Positions 9,780 through 19,138 of a stretch of DNA of 53,423 nucleotides are shown piece by piece (positions within the stretch are counted from its first letter, which is position 1; every line of letters begins with the position of its first letter). The DNA is from Candidatus Omnitrophota bacterium (GTDB lineage Bacteria; Omnitrophota; Gorgyraeia; Pluralincolimonadales; Pluralincolimonadaceae), in assembly GCA_030695925.1 (NCBI GenBank), contig JAUYOH010000038.1, forward strand, positions 1 through 53,423, written 5' to 3'. The position numbers were made by a program, and so were the translations under genes. Below the pieces are notes generated by a model that had not been told where the DNA came from, did not search any database, and saw only the letters and a list, made by a program, of their open reading frames with translations.

Positions 9780-12227
9780 ATGAACATGTTCTCTCGGTTT
9801 ACGGAAAGAGCGAGGAAAGTCATTATCCTCGCGAAAGAGGAAGCCAAGAGGTTTAACCACGATTACATCGGCACCGAACATATCCTTCTGGGGCTGATAA
9901 AAGAGGGCGAGGGTGTCGCGGCCGCGGTCCTTCAAAATCTGGGACTGGGCCTGGAATCTATCCGATTGGGAGTGGAGAAATTGGTCCAACCGGGCCCACC
10001 GACAGTGGTCTCGGGCGATATACCCTTTACCCCGAAGGCAAAGAAAGTCATAGAGCTCGGTACCGATGAGGCAAGGAACCTCGGCCATAACTATATCGGC
10101 ACAGAGCACCTTCTTCTGGGGCTGATACGCGAGGGCGAAGGGGTCGCGAGCCAAGTCTTGACAAATCTGGGCCTCGACTTAAACAAGGTAAGACAAGAGG
10201 TGATGTCATTGCTCGGCGCAGCCACACCGGGATATTCACAGGCCGCCTCTCCGGCAAAGTCAAAGACGCCTTCGCTTGATGCGTTCGGAAGAGAGTTGAC
10301 TACTCTGGCGCGCGAAGGCAAACTCGATCCCGTCATCGGCAGGAAAGACGAGATAGAGCGCGTTATCCAGATACTCTCGCGCAGGACAAAGAATAACCCC
10401 GTGCTCTTGGGCGAGGCCGGAGTAGGCAAGACCGCCATCGTCGAGGGGCTGGCGCAAAAGATCGTCAAGGGAGATATTCCCGAGATATTACGCGATAAAC
10501 GGGTCATAATATTGGACCTGGCTTTGATGGTCGCGGGCACAAAATACAGAGGGCAGTTCGAGGAGCGCATCAAGGCGGTCATGGATGAGATAAAGCGTTC
10601 CGAAAATATAATAATCTTTATAGATGAGTTGCATACCTTGGTCGGGGCCGGAGGTGCGGAGGGCGCGATCGACGCCTCGAATATATTAAAACCAGCGCTC
10701 TCACGCGGCGAGATGCAGTGTATCGGCGCTACCACCCTTGACGAATACCGAAAATATATAGAGAAAGACGCCGCGCTTGAACGCAGGTTCCAGACGATAA
10801 TGGTGGAGCCGCCATCGGTCTTGGAGACGATAGAGGTGCTTAAGGGCCTACGAGACAGATATGAGGCGCACCATAAAGTCAAATTTACGGACGTGGCACT
10901 CGAGGCCGCGGCGAAACTCTCGGACCAGTACATCTCCGGCAGGTATCTGCCGGATAAGGCGATTGACCTGATCGATGAGGCGGGTTCGCGCGCGCGTCTG
11001 AACGTAATGACGACACCTCCCGACATAAAAGAGGTCGAGAAGAATATCGAGCAGGTCAGGAAGGAGAAAGAGGCCGCGGTAAAGGGGCAGGACTTCGAGA
11101 AGGCGGCATCACTTCGCGATCAGGAACGCGAGTTAAAGGCGCAACTTGAAAGAGGAAGAAAAGAATGGTCTAAGCAGAAAGCCGAGGCCTATCCGCAGGT
11201 CACCGATGAAGACATAGCCGAGATAGTCGCGAAATGGACCGGTATCCCGGTCCTCAAGTTGGAACAGAAAGAAACCGAGAAACTCCTGAAGATCGAGGAA
11301 GAGTTACACAGGAGAGTCGTCGGGCAGGATGAGGCGTTAAGCGCGATGGCCAACGCCGTCAGGCGCTCACGGGCGGGATTGAAAGACCCCAAGAGGCCTA
11401 TTGGCTCATTCATATTTTTGGGGCCGAGCGGCGTAGGCAAGACTCTGCTCGCCAAGGCGCTCGCCGAGTTTATGTTCGGAGACGAGGACGCGATGATACA
11501 GATCGATATGTCCGAATATATGGAGAAATTTAACGTTTCAAGGCTCGTGGGCGCTCCTCCCGGTTATGTCGGCTACGAGGAAGGCGGGCAGTTGACCGAA
11601 AAGGTAAGACGGCGCCCGTATTCCGTCGTCTTGCTGGACGAGATAGAGAAAGCGCATCCGGACGTATTCAATATACTGCTTCAGGTTCTTGAGGAAGGAC
11701 GGCTTACGGATTCTTTCGGAAGGAGAGTGGATTTCAGGAACACGATAGTGATAATGACCTCGAACATCGGCGCCGAGATATTGAAGAAACAGGGATCGCT
11801 CGGTTTTAAATCGGACAAGGAAGAGCTGACCTATCAGAATATGAAACAAAAATTGCTTGATGAGGTCAAGAAGACATTTAAGCCGGAGTTCTTAAACAGG
11901 ATAGACGATATAATAGTCTTTAAGCCGTTGACCAAAGAGGACCTCTATAAGATAGTCGATATCGAGGTCGCCGAAGTCAAGGACAGGCTTAGGGAACAAC
12001 ATGAGATCTCGATCGAACTAAGCAAAGAAGCCATAGAGTTTTTGATCAACAAAGGGTTCGATCCTATTTATGGCGCGAGGCCCCTTAAGAGGACGATCCA
12101 AAGGTTCCTGGAGGACCCTCTTGCGCATGAAATAATCTCCGGCAAGGTCCAAAAGGGAAGGCCTGTGAAGGCAGGCTTAAAATTTGACCACCTGACATTC
12201 GAGGAAATCGGGGCAGGAAAGACTTGA
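9780..12227 (+). CDS. clpC: ATP-dependent Clp protease ATP-binding subunit ClpC
   Basis: Hsp100 unfoldase that feeds arginine-phosphorylated or adaptor-bound proteins to ClpP. The 815 residues contain two Clp_N repeats ([16 protein letters not shown] and [16 protein letters not shown]), AAA1 with Walker [14 protein letters not shown], a middle domain carrying the UVR-type helix [14 protein letters not shown] that distinguishes ClpC from ClpA and ClpB, and AAA2 with [21 protein letters not shown] segment near residue 680 sits where the ClpP-docking loop belongs. The strong RBS AAGGGGG ends a few bases before ATG 9780. No CIRCE or CtsR-type operator was recognised upstream. Its TGA overlaps the next gene by 4 bases (TTGA). 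Confidence 0.96.
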   Translation: MNMFSRFTERARKVIILAKEEAKRFNHDYIGTEHILLGLIKEGEGVAAAVLQNLGLGLESIRLGVEKLVQPGPPTVVSGDIPFTPKAKKVIELGTDEARNLGHNYIGTEHLLLGLIREGEGVASQVLTNLGLDLNKVRQEVMSLLGAATPGYSQAASPAKSKTPSLDAFGRELTTLAREGKLDPVIGRKDEIERVIQILSRRTKNNPVLLGEAGVGKTAIVEGLAQKIVKGDIPEILRDKRVIILDLALMVAGTKYRGQFEERIKAVMDEIKRSENIIIFIDELHTLVGAGGAEGAIDASNILKPALSRGEMQCIGATTLDEYRKYIEKDAALERRFQTIMVEPPSVLETIEVLKGLRDRYEAHHKVKFTDVALEAAAKLSDQYISGRYLPDKAIDLIDEAGSRARLNVMTTPPDIKEVEKNIEQVRKEKEAAVKGQDFEKAASLRDQERELKAQLERGRKEWSKQKAEAYPQVTDEDIAEIVAKWTGIPVLKLEQKETEKLLKIEEELHRRVVGQDEALSAMANAVRRSRAGLKDPKRPIGSFIFLGPSGVGKTLLAKALAEFMFGDEDAMIQIDMSEYMEKFNVSRLVGAPPGYVGYEEGGQLTEKVRRRPYSVVLLDEIEKAHPDVFNILLQVLEEGRLTDSFGRRVDFRNTIVIMTSNIGAEILKKQGSLGFKSDKEELTYQNMKQKLLDEVKKTFKPEFLNRIDDIIVFKPLTKEDLYKIVDIEVAEVKDRLREQHEISIELSKEAIEFLINKGFDPIYGARPLKRTIQRFLEDPLAHEIISGKVQKGRPVKAGLKFDHLTFEEIGAGKT

Positions 12228-14017
12228 GGAGACACAGAGGCGGTCCGCTTCTGATAATAGGCGTTGCCATACTCTTTATCCTGGTTTATATCGATCTAGA
12301 GGGAAGGGTTTTTCTTGAGGGCTTCAAGAACAAATCGCTGGCGCTGATAAAAGAGAAGATCGGGTTAGAAGGCGAGATAGGCGATATAGAAGGCGGGATA
12401 TTCAGGGAGATAGTCCTCAAGGACGTCAAGCTATATGGCGCCGGCGCGGCAGCCCAACCCGTAAGACAACTCTTCTTTTCCTCGTCGGCGATAGAGCTCG
12501 ACTACAGGATATGGGACATCGCCTTTAAAAAATTTTACAAGCTGAATAAAATCACTTTTATCTCTCCTAATGTCTATTTTTACGATGCCGGGAATAAATT
12601 CGCGATCCCGAAAGTGGTGGAGCCCGCGTGGAAAGAGATAACCATATCTATCAGGGACGGCTCATTTCATAACTCCCAGGCCATACCGGTGATCACCGAA
12701 TTTAACGGTAATTTCAAACTCGACGAGAAAGGAATAGAGTCTCGTAACGTTAGCGCCAGTATCTTTGGGCAAAGATTTTTTGGCAGCGGTAGCCTTGGTT
12801 TCCCTCTGGCGCGTTCGGTGATCCGCCTCGAAGGAGCGATAAAGGGCAGAGGTTATTTCCTGAAGGCGGAGATAAGCGGCGTCATTGAGGAGATGGCCGT
12901 GCGCGGCACTTTTGAGATTCCGGAAAGGCTGAACTTAAATTTTTCCGGCAATGTCTCCGCGACGGAAAACGAGGTCTCCCTCAAGAATTTTAATTTTGGC
13001 GATAATCTGCTCTTAAGCGGCGTCTTTGAATCCGCAAAGAAGGGCTTCAGGATCGATTTATATCCTCAGGATATAGGGGGTAACGCAGCCGCTTTAGGGG
13101 AGGAAAGCCACGTCGGCATCATAGGCGATTTTTCGAAATTACCGTATTTCACGTTGAACATAAACGCGACGCATTTAAAATTGCTTGGATTCGACCTTTT
13201 ATCTAACTATAATATAAACGGCAAGTTAAATTACGGCAAAGACGGCAGATTGGACACCGTCGTAGGCGATTTCAGCACATCGGGGTCGCTCATAAATTAT
13301 GACCCTATACGCGAGCTTAAAGGGACCTATGAGGTCGAGGGCGGCGAAATAAAATTATTGGGCTTGAATTATGGCGATGTTGTATTTGCCAACGGGTTTT
13401 TTTCTTCTTCGCCGCCTAATGAGATAGACCTGAACTTCAGATTTAAAGGCGCGCAGCTCGCCGGGCTTACGGACCTGACGATGGAAAGAGGACTGATTTC
13501 CGGGCTGGTCTTTGGGGATATCCGCATTTATGGAGACTTGGAAAAAAAATTCAAGATCAACGGCTCACTGGATTTTTTAAACGGCAACATCGGTATCATA
13601 AAGTACAATTCGGCAAAGGTAACAATGAAAGGCAACAGCGAAAGACTTGAATTTTTCGATTCAAAAGTTTATACTGATGATGAGGTCTTGACCTTAGAGG
13701 GCAAGATGGATATGAAGGATGTAGGGACATCAAGGGCTTTCCGGAACATCGTGATAAAGTCGGATCCCAATACCGTAGTCTGGGCCGGCACTAGCGTAAC
13801 GAGAGTGCCGGGCGGAGAAGAGTACGTCAGCGGCCGGGACATAAGCGAACAGTTCAGGGTGAATTTCAAGACGTACTCCGCGCAGCAGATAGAACGGGGG
13901 CGTCCCAAACAGGACGAGGTGGAATTGGAGTATAAACTCGGAAAACCGGGCAACATTAAATTAAGGATGAAAGAGAACGACGATTTCTTCGGGGTCGAAC
14001 GGAAGGTGAGGTTCTGA
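12224..14017 (+). CDS. TamB/AsmA-like inner-membrane-anchored protein linked to Mla transporter
   Basis: I do not recognise a named gene. The 597-residue protein starts at TTG 12224, overlapping clpC by 4 bases. It has a basic N-terminus and one membrane helix (about residues 7-23, PLLIIGVAILFILVYI), then a long stretch rich in alternating beta-strands with repeated GxFS and GxL patterns and no catalytic motif. The C-terminal 60 residues (YSAQQIERGRPKQDEVELEY through the terminal aromatic) resemble the end of TamB/DUF490 proteins, which closes with amphipathic strands. It sits 2 bases upstream of mlaE. TamB and AsmA relatives form hydrophobic grooves that move phospholipid between membranes; a similar role beside MlaEFD is an inference. 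Confidence 0.62.
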   Translation: MRRHRGGPLLIIGVAILFILVYIDLEGRVFLEGFKNKSLALIKEKIGLEGEIGDIEGGIFREIVLKDVKLYGAGAAAQPVRQLFFSSSAIELDYRIWDIAFKKFYKLNKITFISPNVYFYDAGNKFAIPKVVEPAWKEITISIRDGSFHNSQAIPVITEFNGNFKLDEKGIESRNVSASIFGQRFFGSGSLGFPLARSVIRLEGAIKGRGYFLKAEISGVIEEMAVRGTFEIPERLNLNFSGNVSATENEVSLKNFNFGDNLLLSGVFESAKKGFRIDLYPQDIGGNAAALGEESHVGIIGDFSKLPYFTLNINATHLKLLGFDLLSNYNINGKLNYGKDGRLDTVVGDFSTSGSLINYDPIRELKGTYEVEGGEIKLLGLNYGDVVFANGFFSSSPPNEIDLNFRFKGAQLAGLTDLTMERGLISGLVFGDIRIYGDLEKKFKINGSLDFLNGNIGIIKYNSAKVTMKGNSERLEFFDSKVYTDDEVLTLEGKMDMKDVGTSRAFRNIVIKSDPNTVVWAGTSVTRVPGGEEYVSGRDISEQFRVNFKTYSAQQIERGRPKQDEVELEYKLGKPGNIKLRMKENDDFFGVERKVRF

Positions 14018-14018
14018 T

Positions 14019-14804
14019 ATGAACGGCTGGATCGTGACGCTCGGCGAGCGTTTTATCGCTTTTGTCCGGTATACGGGTGGGGTCTCTGTTCTTTTCGCGA
14101 GGACTCTCTTCTGGATATTCGTTCCGCCCCTTAAGCGAAGGCAGGTCTTGGACCAGATGGTAAAAATCGGCATAGACGGCCTGCCGATAGTCTTCCTGAC
14201 GAGCATGTTTACCGGCATGGTCCTTGCCCTTCAGGCCGCTTACCAGATGCAGAAGATGTCGGCGACGTTATATATCGCGAGCCTTGTGGCGCTGTCTATA
14301 ACCAGAGAACTCGGTCCGGTATTGACCGCGCTGGTCATCGCGGGGCGCACCGGCGCTTCCATAACGGCGGAACTCGGCACAATGAAAGTAACCGAACAGA
14401 TAGACGCGCTGGAGACGTTGGCGACAAATCCGATAAAGTACCTCGTGACGCCGCGGTTTATAGCGCTCTTCTTTATGCTGCCGATCCTGACCATTTACTC
14501 CGATATCATAGGTATATTCGGAGGTTATATAATAGGAGTTTTTAAGTTGAACATTCCCCATAACCTGTATATGAATATCACATGGAACGCTCTTAAGCTT
14601 AAGGATATCATGACGGGAATCATCAAATCGTTTGCTTTCGCGATGATAATCTGCACAATAGCGTGTTATGAGGGGATGAGGGTCGAGGGCGGCGCCGAGG
14701 GCGTAGGGGGCGCTACGACCAAGTCGGTAGTCACTTCCTTTATTTTGATAATCGCGGCAGACTGTTTCTTTACCGCATTGTTCTATTTTGGGTTTTCATT
14801 TTAA
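14019..14804 (+). CDS. mlaE: MlaE-family ABC transporter permease (phospholipid transport)
   Basis: Inner-membrane permease of an MCE-type lipid transporter. The 261 residues contain the MlaE/YrbE features: an amphipathic N-terminal region followed by about five membrane segments, the conserved SLVALSITRELGPVLTALVI stretch, AGRTGASITAELGTMKVTEQ and IDALETLATNPIKYLVTPR. It ends in a hydrophobic helix (SFILIIAADCFFTALFYFGF). The ATG at 14019 comes 1 base after the TamB-like gene and the ATPase gene follows 2 bases later, so all four genes from 12224 to 16209 very likely form one transcript. Direction of lipid movement cannot be told from the sequence. Confidence 0.94.
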   Translation: MNGWIVTLGERFIAFVRYTGGVSVLFARTLFWIFVPPLKRRQVLDQMVKIGIDGLPIVFLTSMFTGMVLALQAAYQMQKMSATLYIASLVALSITRELGPVLTALVIAGRTGASITAELGTMKVTEQIDALETLATNPIKYLVTPRFIALFFMLPILTIYSDIIGIFGGYIIGVFKLNIPHNLYMNITWNALKLKDIMTGIIKSFAFAMIICTIACYEGMRVEGGAEGVGGATTKSVVTSFILIIAADCFFTALFYFGFSF

Positions 14805-14806
14805 AT

Positions 14807-15553
14807 ATGATAGAGATAGTGAACTTATGCAAAGCGTTTGAGGACCACGTCGTCCTGGATAACGTCAACCTCACCCTGCAGGACGGGGAGACGATAGTCG
14901 TCATCGGCCGTTCCGGGACAGGCAAGAGTGTCCTCTTGAAACATATAATCGGCATCTTGAAGCCCGATATGGGGCAGGTCGTGATAGACGGAGAAGATAT
15001 CACAAGGCTTGACGAGAATGAGCTCAACGTCCTTAGGCTGAAGTTCGGGATGCTCTTTCAGGGCGCGGCGTTATTCGATTCGCTCAACGTGCGCGATAAC
15101 GTCGCATTTAATCTGATAGAGCACACCAAGACCGACGAGAAGGCGACAAACAAGAGAGTCGCGGAATGCCTTGAGATGGTGGGGCTTCACGGCATAGAGG
15201 ATTTAAGGATCTCGGAGTTATCCGGCGGGATGAAGAAACGCGTGGGTTTAGCGAGGGCTATATGCATGAACCCGAAGATAATATTATATGATGAACCCAC
15301 TACAGGAGTCGATCCGATCGGCGCCGACGCCATAAACGAATTAATAAAGGAATTACAGGGCAAACTCAAGACACTCGCGGTCGTCGTCACGCACGATATG
15401 GTCTCGGCTTATAAGGTCGCCGACAGGATAGCGATGTTATATAAAGGAAAGATCATAGAGGTCGGGACTCCCGAGGAGATAAAGAATACCAGGAATGCGG
15501 TAGTCCGCCAGTTTATAACCGGTGCCGCTGCCGGCCCGATAACCGAGGATTAA
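14807..15553 (+). CDS. mlaF: MlaF-family ABC transporter ATPase
   Basis: ATPase that powers the MlaE permease. The 248-residue protein carries Walker A GRSGTGKSVLLKHIIG (about residues 34-42), a Q-loop in KFGMLFQGAALFDSLNVRDNV, which is characteristic of MlaF proteins, the signature ELSGGMKKRVGLARAI, and Walker B IILYDEPTTGVDPIGAD with the downstream His in VVVTHDMVSAYKVAD. The LSGGMKKRV form of the signature is typical of the MCE-transporter ATPases. It sits between mlaE (2-base gap) and mlaD (26-base gap containing GAGGAGG). Confidence 0.94.
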   Translation: MIEIVNLCKAFEDHVVLDNVNLTLQDGETIVVIGRSGTGKSVLLKHIIGILKPDMGQVVIDGEDITRLDENELNVLRLKFGMLFQGAALFDSLNVRDNVAFNLIEHTKTDEKATNKRVAECLEMVGLHGIEDLRISELSGGMKKRVGLARAICMNPKIILYDEPTTGVDPIGADAINELIKELQGKLKTLAVVVTHDMVSAYKVADRIAMLYKGKIIEVGTPEEIKNTRNAVVRQFITGAAAGPITED

Positions 15554-15579
15554 CGGTACATTAACGTCGAGGAGGCCTA

Positions 15580-16209
15580 ATGAGAAGATTAGATTTTGAG
15601 TTCAAGGTCGGGATGTTTGTCGCGATAGGTATAGCCATATTCATATCCATGATATTCTCGATAGGGAGTTTCAGGACTTTCGAGCAGAGGTATAATTTAA
15701 AAGTGCATTTTTATTTCGCAAACGGTATTCAAGTCGCCGCACCGGTCAGGCTCGCCGGCGTACAGGTCGGAGAAGTGAGGGATATCGACATCATCTTTGA
15801 CAAGGAGAAGCAAAAGACTGTCGTGGAACTTACGCTCCTCTTGAACAAGAAAGCCAGGGTGGAGAAAGACGCGGAAGCGTTCATTAATACCCTCGGCCTC
15901 ATAGGAGAGAAATACATAGAGATCATGCCGGGGACAGCCGGAAATGAAACGTTTAAGCCGGGCCAGACCCTGATAGGGAAAGATTCCGTCCCGGTTGAAA
16001 AGGTGACCGAGAAGGCATACGAGATGATGGTGGACCTGAAGAAACTGACGGAGTCCGCGAATATCGTTATGGATAAGGTTAAGACCGGGCAGGGCACCGT
16101 AGGAAAGTTGTTTATGGACGACAGCCTGTATAAAGAACTGGAGGCTTTTATCAAAGACTTGAAGGCTCACCCTTGGAAGTTGCTGTCGAAACCGAGAGGG
16201 GAGAAGTAA
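15580..16209 (+). CDS. mlaD: MlaD-family MCE domain protein
   Basis: Periplasmic substrate-binding component of the Mla complex, tethered to the inner membrane. The 209 residues begin with one membrane helix (about 10-30, KVGMFVAIGIAIFISMIFSI), followed by a single MCE domain with LKVHFYFANGIQVAAPVRLAGVQVGEV and the ending LGLIGEKYIEIMPGT. A short helical tail follows. A good RBS (GAGGAGG, 15570-15576) precedes ATG 15580. No mlaA, mlaB or mlaC homologue is visible nearby. The upstream TamB-like protein is the obvious candidate for the periplasm-spanning part that MlaC or a longer MCE tunnel provides elsewhere, but this is inference. Confidence 0.93.
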   Translation: MRRLDFEFKVGMFVAIGIAIFISMIFSIGSFRTFEQRYNLKVHFYFANGIQVAAPVRLAGVQVGEVRDIDIIFDKEKQKTVVELTLLLNKKARVEKDAEAFINTLGLIGEKYIEIMPGTAGNETFKPGQTLIGKDSVPVEKVTEKAYEMMVDLKKLTESANIVMDKVKTGQGTVGKLFMDDSLYKELEAFIKDLKAHPWKLLSKPRGEK

Positions 16210-16240
16210 GAAAATCATTAAAGAAGGGAGGTGAGAAATA

Positions 16241-17248
16241 ATGACTTTGGTATTTTTAAGGGTCTTTTTTGTCTTTTTATGCGGCCTGATGGGATTTCAG
16301 ATGGGCGATTTCCTAAAGTTAGGCAAATTTGCTCCGTATGTGGGCATCGGATTAGGCATTTTAACGGCGTTATTTATAATCACGCTGGAGATCTCCACCA
16401 AGAAAGTTTCGCTCAAGGGGCTTTCCTCGGCGGTATTCGGGATAGTATTCGGCATACTATTCGCGTGGCTCATAATAGGGGTCTTAAGACTCGTTCCGAT
16501 GGACGAGGAACTTCGCTCGATCCTGCACGGTATGCTTTTGATCGTATTTTCTTATTTAGGTATGATCTTGGCGATGAGGGGAAAGGACGAATTCAATATC
16601 ATAATCCCCTATGTGAAGTTAAAAAGAGAAGATCAAAAAGAGGAGATAATCATACTTGATACATCCGTAATCATAGACGGGAGGATCGCCGATATATGCC
16701 ATACGAAATTTATTGAAGGAAAACTCGTGATCCCGAGGTTCGTCCTTAAGGAATTGCAGCAGATAGCCGATTCGGCGGACCCCATAAAGCGCAACCGCGG
16801 CCGCCGCGGACTCGATATGTTAAACAAAATCCGCAAACTGGGGCATATGGAGGTAAAGATCCACGAAGAGGATTTCCCCGAACTTCAGGATGTCGACGCG
16901 AAACTTATAAAATTAGGTAAACTGATTAACGCGAAGGTATTTACCAACGATTATAATTTGAATAAGGTAGCCGAGTTACAAGGCGTCACCGTCCTGAACA
17001 TAAACGAACTTGCCAATGCCTTAAAGCCGGTCGTGCTGCCCGGCGAGCCGATGGAAGTGAAGATAATCAAGGAGGGCAAGGAATACAATCAGGCTGTCGC
17101 GTATCTTGACGACGGGACGATGGTGGTAGTCGATAACGCCAGACACCTCATAGGCCAGACCGTAAAGGTCATGGTCACGTCCGTCTTGCAGACGGCGGCA
17201 GGCAGGATGGTGTTCGCGAAACTTGAATCACAACGAGGAGAGAAATAG
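16241..17248 (+). CDS. PIN/TRAM domain membrane protein (YacL family)
   Basis: A likely membrane-anchored ribonuclease. The 335-residue protein has about four N-terminal membrane segments (residues 1-110), a PIN nuclease domain starting at [17 protein letters not shown] with acidic residues at DTS, at the RGLDML region and at VFTNDYNLN, and a C-terminal TRAM RNA-binding domain (about 265-335, [20 protein letters not shown]). This arrangement is that of Bacillus YacL, whose exact substrate is not established as far as I know. A strong GGGAGGTGA ribosome-binding site precedes ATG 16241. As in Firmicutes, ispD and ispF follow directly, so the neighbourhood is conserved across distant phyla. Confidence 0.9.
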   Translation: MTLVFLRVFFVFLCGLMGFQMGDFLKLGKFAPYVGIGLGILTALFIITLEISTKKVSLKGLSSAVFGIVFGILFAWLIIGVLRLVPMDEELRSILHGMLLIVFSYLGMILAMRGKDEFNIIIPYVKLKREDQKEEIIILDTSVIIDGRIADICHTKFIEGKLVIPRFVLKELQQIADSADPIKRNRGRRGLDMLNKIRKLGHMEVKIHEEDFPELQDVDAKLIKLGKLINAKVFTNDYNLNKVAELQGVTVLNINELANALKPVVLPGEPMEVKIIKEGKEYNQAVAYLDDGTMVVVDNARHLIGQTVKVMVTSVLQTAAGRMVFAKLESQRGEK

Positions 17249-17250
17249 AT

Positions 17251-17946
17251 ATGAACCTCGCCTCTTCTAAAAGAGTGGCCGCTATCGTCGCCGCAGCCGG
17301 TAAAGGCGAAAGGCTTAAGTCAAAAGTCCGTAAGCCTTTTGTCCTTCTCGGGAAGGAACCCATCCTTGTATGGGCCCTGAAGGCACTTGAGGCTTGCGCC
17401 CAGATAGGCGAGATAATACTAGTCGTAAATCAGGCGGACATGGCCAAGGCGCGTTCTGCGGTAAACAGGGCTAAACTGAAGAAAGTCGTGAAGATAGTCG
17501 TCGGCGGAAAACGCAGGCTCGATTCGGTCAAGAATGGGTTAAGTGAGGTAAGCGCTGAGGCGAAGTACGTACTAATCCACGACGGCTGCAGGCCTTTCGT
17601 CGATAAGAAGATCATATCGTCGGTCATCGAGGAGATGGAGATATTCGGCGCGGCGATACCCTGCATCGCCGTAAAGCCGACGATAAAAGAGGTGGAGAAG
17701 GGGAATTTCGTCGCCGCCACTTTAAACAGGCAGTCGCTGGCGGAAGTGCAGACCCCTCAGGGGTTCAAGAAAGAGATCCTGATCCGCGCCTATGAGAAGG
17801 CGTTGGCAGAGGGAATAGACGCCACAGATGATTCGGCGTTGGTCGAGAGGCTGGGTATAAAAGTAAAGGTCGTAGAGGGTTCGCACAAGAACATAAAGAT
17901 AACCACGCCCGAGGACCTTAAATACGCGAAGATGCTGATGGAGTAA
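17251..17946 (+). CDS. ispD: 2-C-methyl-D-erythritol 4-phosphate cytidylyltransferase
   Basis: Third step of the MEP isoprenoid pathway: converts MEP and CTP to CDP-ME. The 231 residues are standard for IspD. The N-terminal nucleotide-binding motif appears as VAAAGKGERLKSKVRKPFVLL, followed by KNGLSEV, VLIHDGCRPFVD, a common IspD signature, and TPQGFKKEIL near residue 165. The C-terminus ends with NIKITTPEDLKYAKMLM. It starts 2 bases after the PIN-TRAM gene and ends 1 base before ispF, so the two MEP enzymes are co-translated. Cytosolic. Confidence 0.95.
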   Translation: MNLASSKRVAAIVAAAGKGERLKSKVRKPFVLLGKEPILVWALKALEACAQIGEIILVVNQADMAKARSAVNRAKLKKVVKIVVGGKRRLDSVKNGLSEVSAEAKYVLIHDGCRPFVDKKIISSVIEEMEIFGAAIPCIAVKPTIKEVEKGNFVAATLNRQSLAEVQTPQGFKKEILIRAYEKALAEGIDATDDSALVERLGIKVKVVEGSHKNIKITTPEDLKYAKMLME

Positions 17947-17947
17947 G

Positions 17948-18424
17948 ATGAGGATAGGTTTCGGATATGATATCCATAGGCTTGTCGAGGGAAGGCGGCT
18001 TATCTTAGGCGGCGTGGAGATCCCTTACATAAAAGGGCTTGACGGGTATTCGGACGCCGATGTCTTATTGCACGCCGTATGCGACGCCCTCCTGGGAGCG
18101 GCGGGAAAAGACGATATCGGGATACATTTCCCGAATAACGATCCCGAGTTTAAAGGCATAAGCAGCGTAGAACTGCTTAAGAGGGTAGCCGCGATAGTCG
18201 TGAGAGAGGGCTTAAAAATAGTAAACGTGGATTCGACCCTTGTCCTCGAGGAGCCCAAATTGATGCCTTTTAAGAAGAGGATGAGAGATAACATATCGCA
18301 GGCGCTTGGAATACCGGAGGCTTCGGTGAATATCAAGGCGACCACACAGGAAGGGGTGGGCGCGATAGGGCGCGGCGAGGCCATAGCGGCTTATGCGGTC
18401 GCTTCGGTTGAGAGGGCAAAATAA
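17948..18424 (+). CDS. ispF: 2-C-methyl-D-erythritol 2,4-cyclodiphosphate synthase
   Basis: Fifth step of the MEP pathway: cyclises CDP-ME 2-phosphate to MEcPP with release of CMP. The 158-residue length is typical. Metal-binding residues are in GYDIHRL (residues 6-12), with the second His in DADVLLHAVCDALLGA, followed by DIGIHFPNND. The C-terminal signature is KATTQEGVGAIGRGEAIAAYAV. Adjacent ispD supports the assignment. The intermediate kinase ispE is not in this window. The stop is followed immediately by the cysE start. Confidence 0.96.
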   Translation: MRIGFGYDIHRLVEGRRLILGGVEIPYIKGLDGYSDADVLLHAVCDALLGAAGKDDIGIHFPNNDPEFKGISSVELLKRVAAIVVREGLKIVNVDSTLVLEEPKLMPFKKRMRDNISQALGIPEASVNIKATTQEGVGAIGRGEAIAAYAVASVERAK

Positions 18425-19126
18425 ATGGATATATTCATTATCGTAATTTCGATATTCGTTGCGGTAGCGCTTCTTATCTGGTTCTTCTTCAAGTCGGAGA
18501 TCGCGGGGGTATTCGAACGCGATCCTGCCGCGAGGAACGTCCTTGAGGTGATATTATTATATTCTGGGCTGCATGCGATAATATTCTACCGGATAGCGCA
18601 CCCCTTATATCTTATGAAGGTGCCGATCCTGCCGCGCCTTATTTCGCAGTTTGCGCGGTTCCTGACGGGAATAGAGATCCATCCGGGTGCCGCGATAGGA
18701 AAGGGGCTCTTCATAGACCACGGGATGGGTGTGGTGATAGGCGAGACATCGATAATCGGAGATAACGTTACACTCTTTCAAGGTGCCACGCTCGGCGGTA
18801 CCGGAAAAGAGAAAGGAAAGCGCCATCCCACGCTCGGCAATAACGTCGTCGTAGGGACGGGGGCAAAGGTGCTCGGCAATATCGCTATCGGCGATAATGT
18901 CGCCATCGGCGCCAACGCCGTCGTGATAAAAGACGTACCGTCCAATTCGACGGTAGTCGGCGTTCCCGGAAGGATAGTAAAACAGGAGGGGAAAGAATTC
19001 CCCGGAATAAGGTTAGACCACACAAGCCTGCCGGATCCGTTAACGCAGGCCCTCGATAAATTGCAGGACGAGATAAATCATATCGAAGGCGAACTGAAGA
19101 AGCATTCCGAAGGTTTGAAAAAATAA
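18425..19126 (+). CDS. cysE: Serine O-acetyltransferase with N-terminal membrane segment
   Basis: Makes O-acetylserine from serine and acetyl-CoA, the committed step of cysteine synthesis. Residues 60-185 carry left-handed beta-helix hexapeptide repeats ([56 protein letters not shown]) and the CysE-type [17 protein letters not shown] loop. The first 25 residues form a strong hydrophobic helix ([20 protein letters not shown]), which CysE proteins usually lack, so this one may be membrane-attached. A short helical, charged tail follows the acyltransferase domain. GAGAGG at 18411-18416 suits ATG 18425. The cysS gene comes next, as in many bacteria. No cysK is visible. Confidence 0.87.
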   Translation: MDIFIIVISIFVAVALLIWFFFKSEIAGVFERDPAARNVLEVILLYSGLHAIIFYRIAHPLYLMKVPILPRLISQFARFLTGIEIHPGAAIGKGLFIDHGMGVVIGETSIIGDNVTLFQGATLGGTGKEKGKRHPTLGNNVVVGTGAKVLGNIAIGDNVAIGANAVVIKDVPSNSTVVGVPGRIVKQEGKEFPGIRLDHTSLPDPLTQALDKLQDEINHIEGELKKHSEGLKK

Positions 19127-19138
19127 GTAATTCAATCT

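Noticed and set aside
10091-11026. Long open frame (311 codons) on the opposite strand of clpC
   Set aside because: It mirrors a conserved coding region, is rich in Ser and Pro without domain signatures, and has no ribosome-binding site; it is a shadow of clpC codon bias.
16231-16659. 142-codon frame on the + strand overlapping the PIN-TRAM gene
   Set aside because: Different frame within a clearly coding region, no recognisable domain, and its ATG-proximal sequence is the PIN-TRAM ribosome-binding region.
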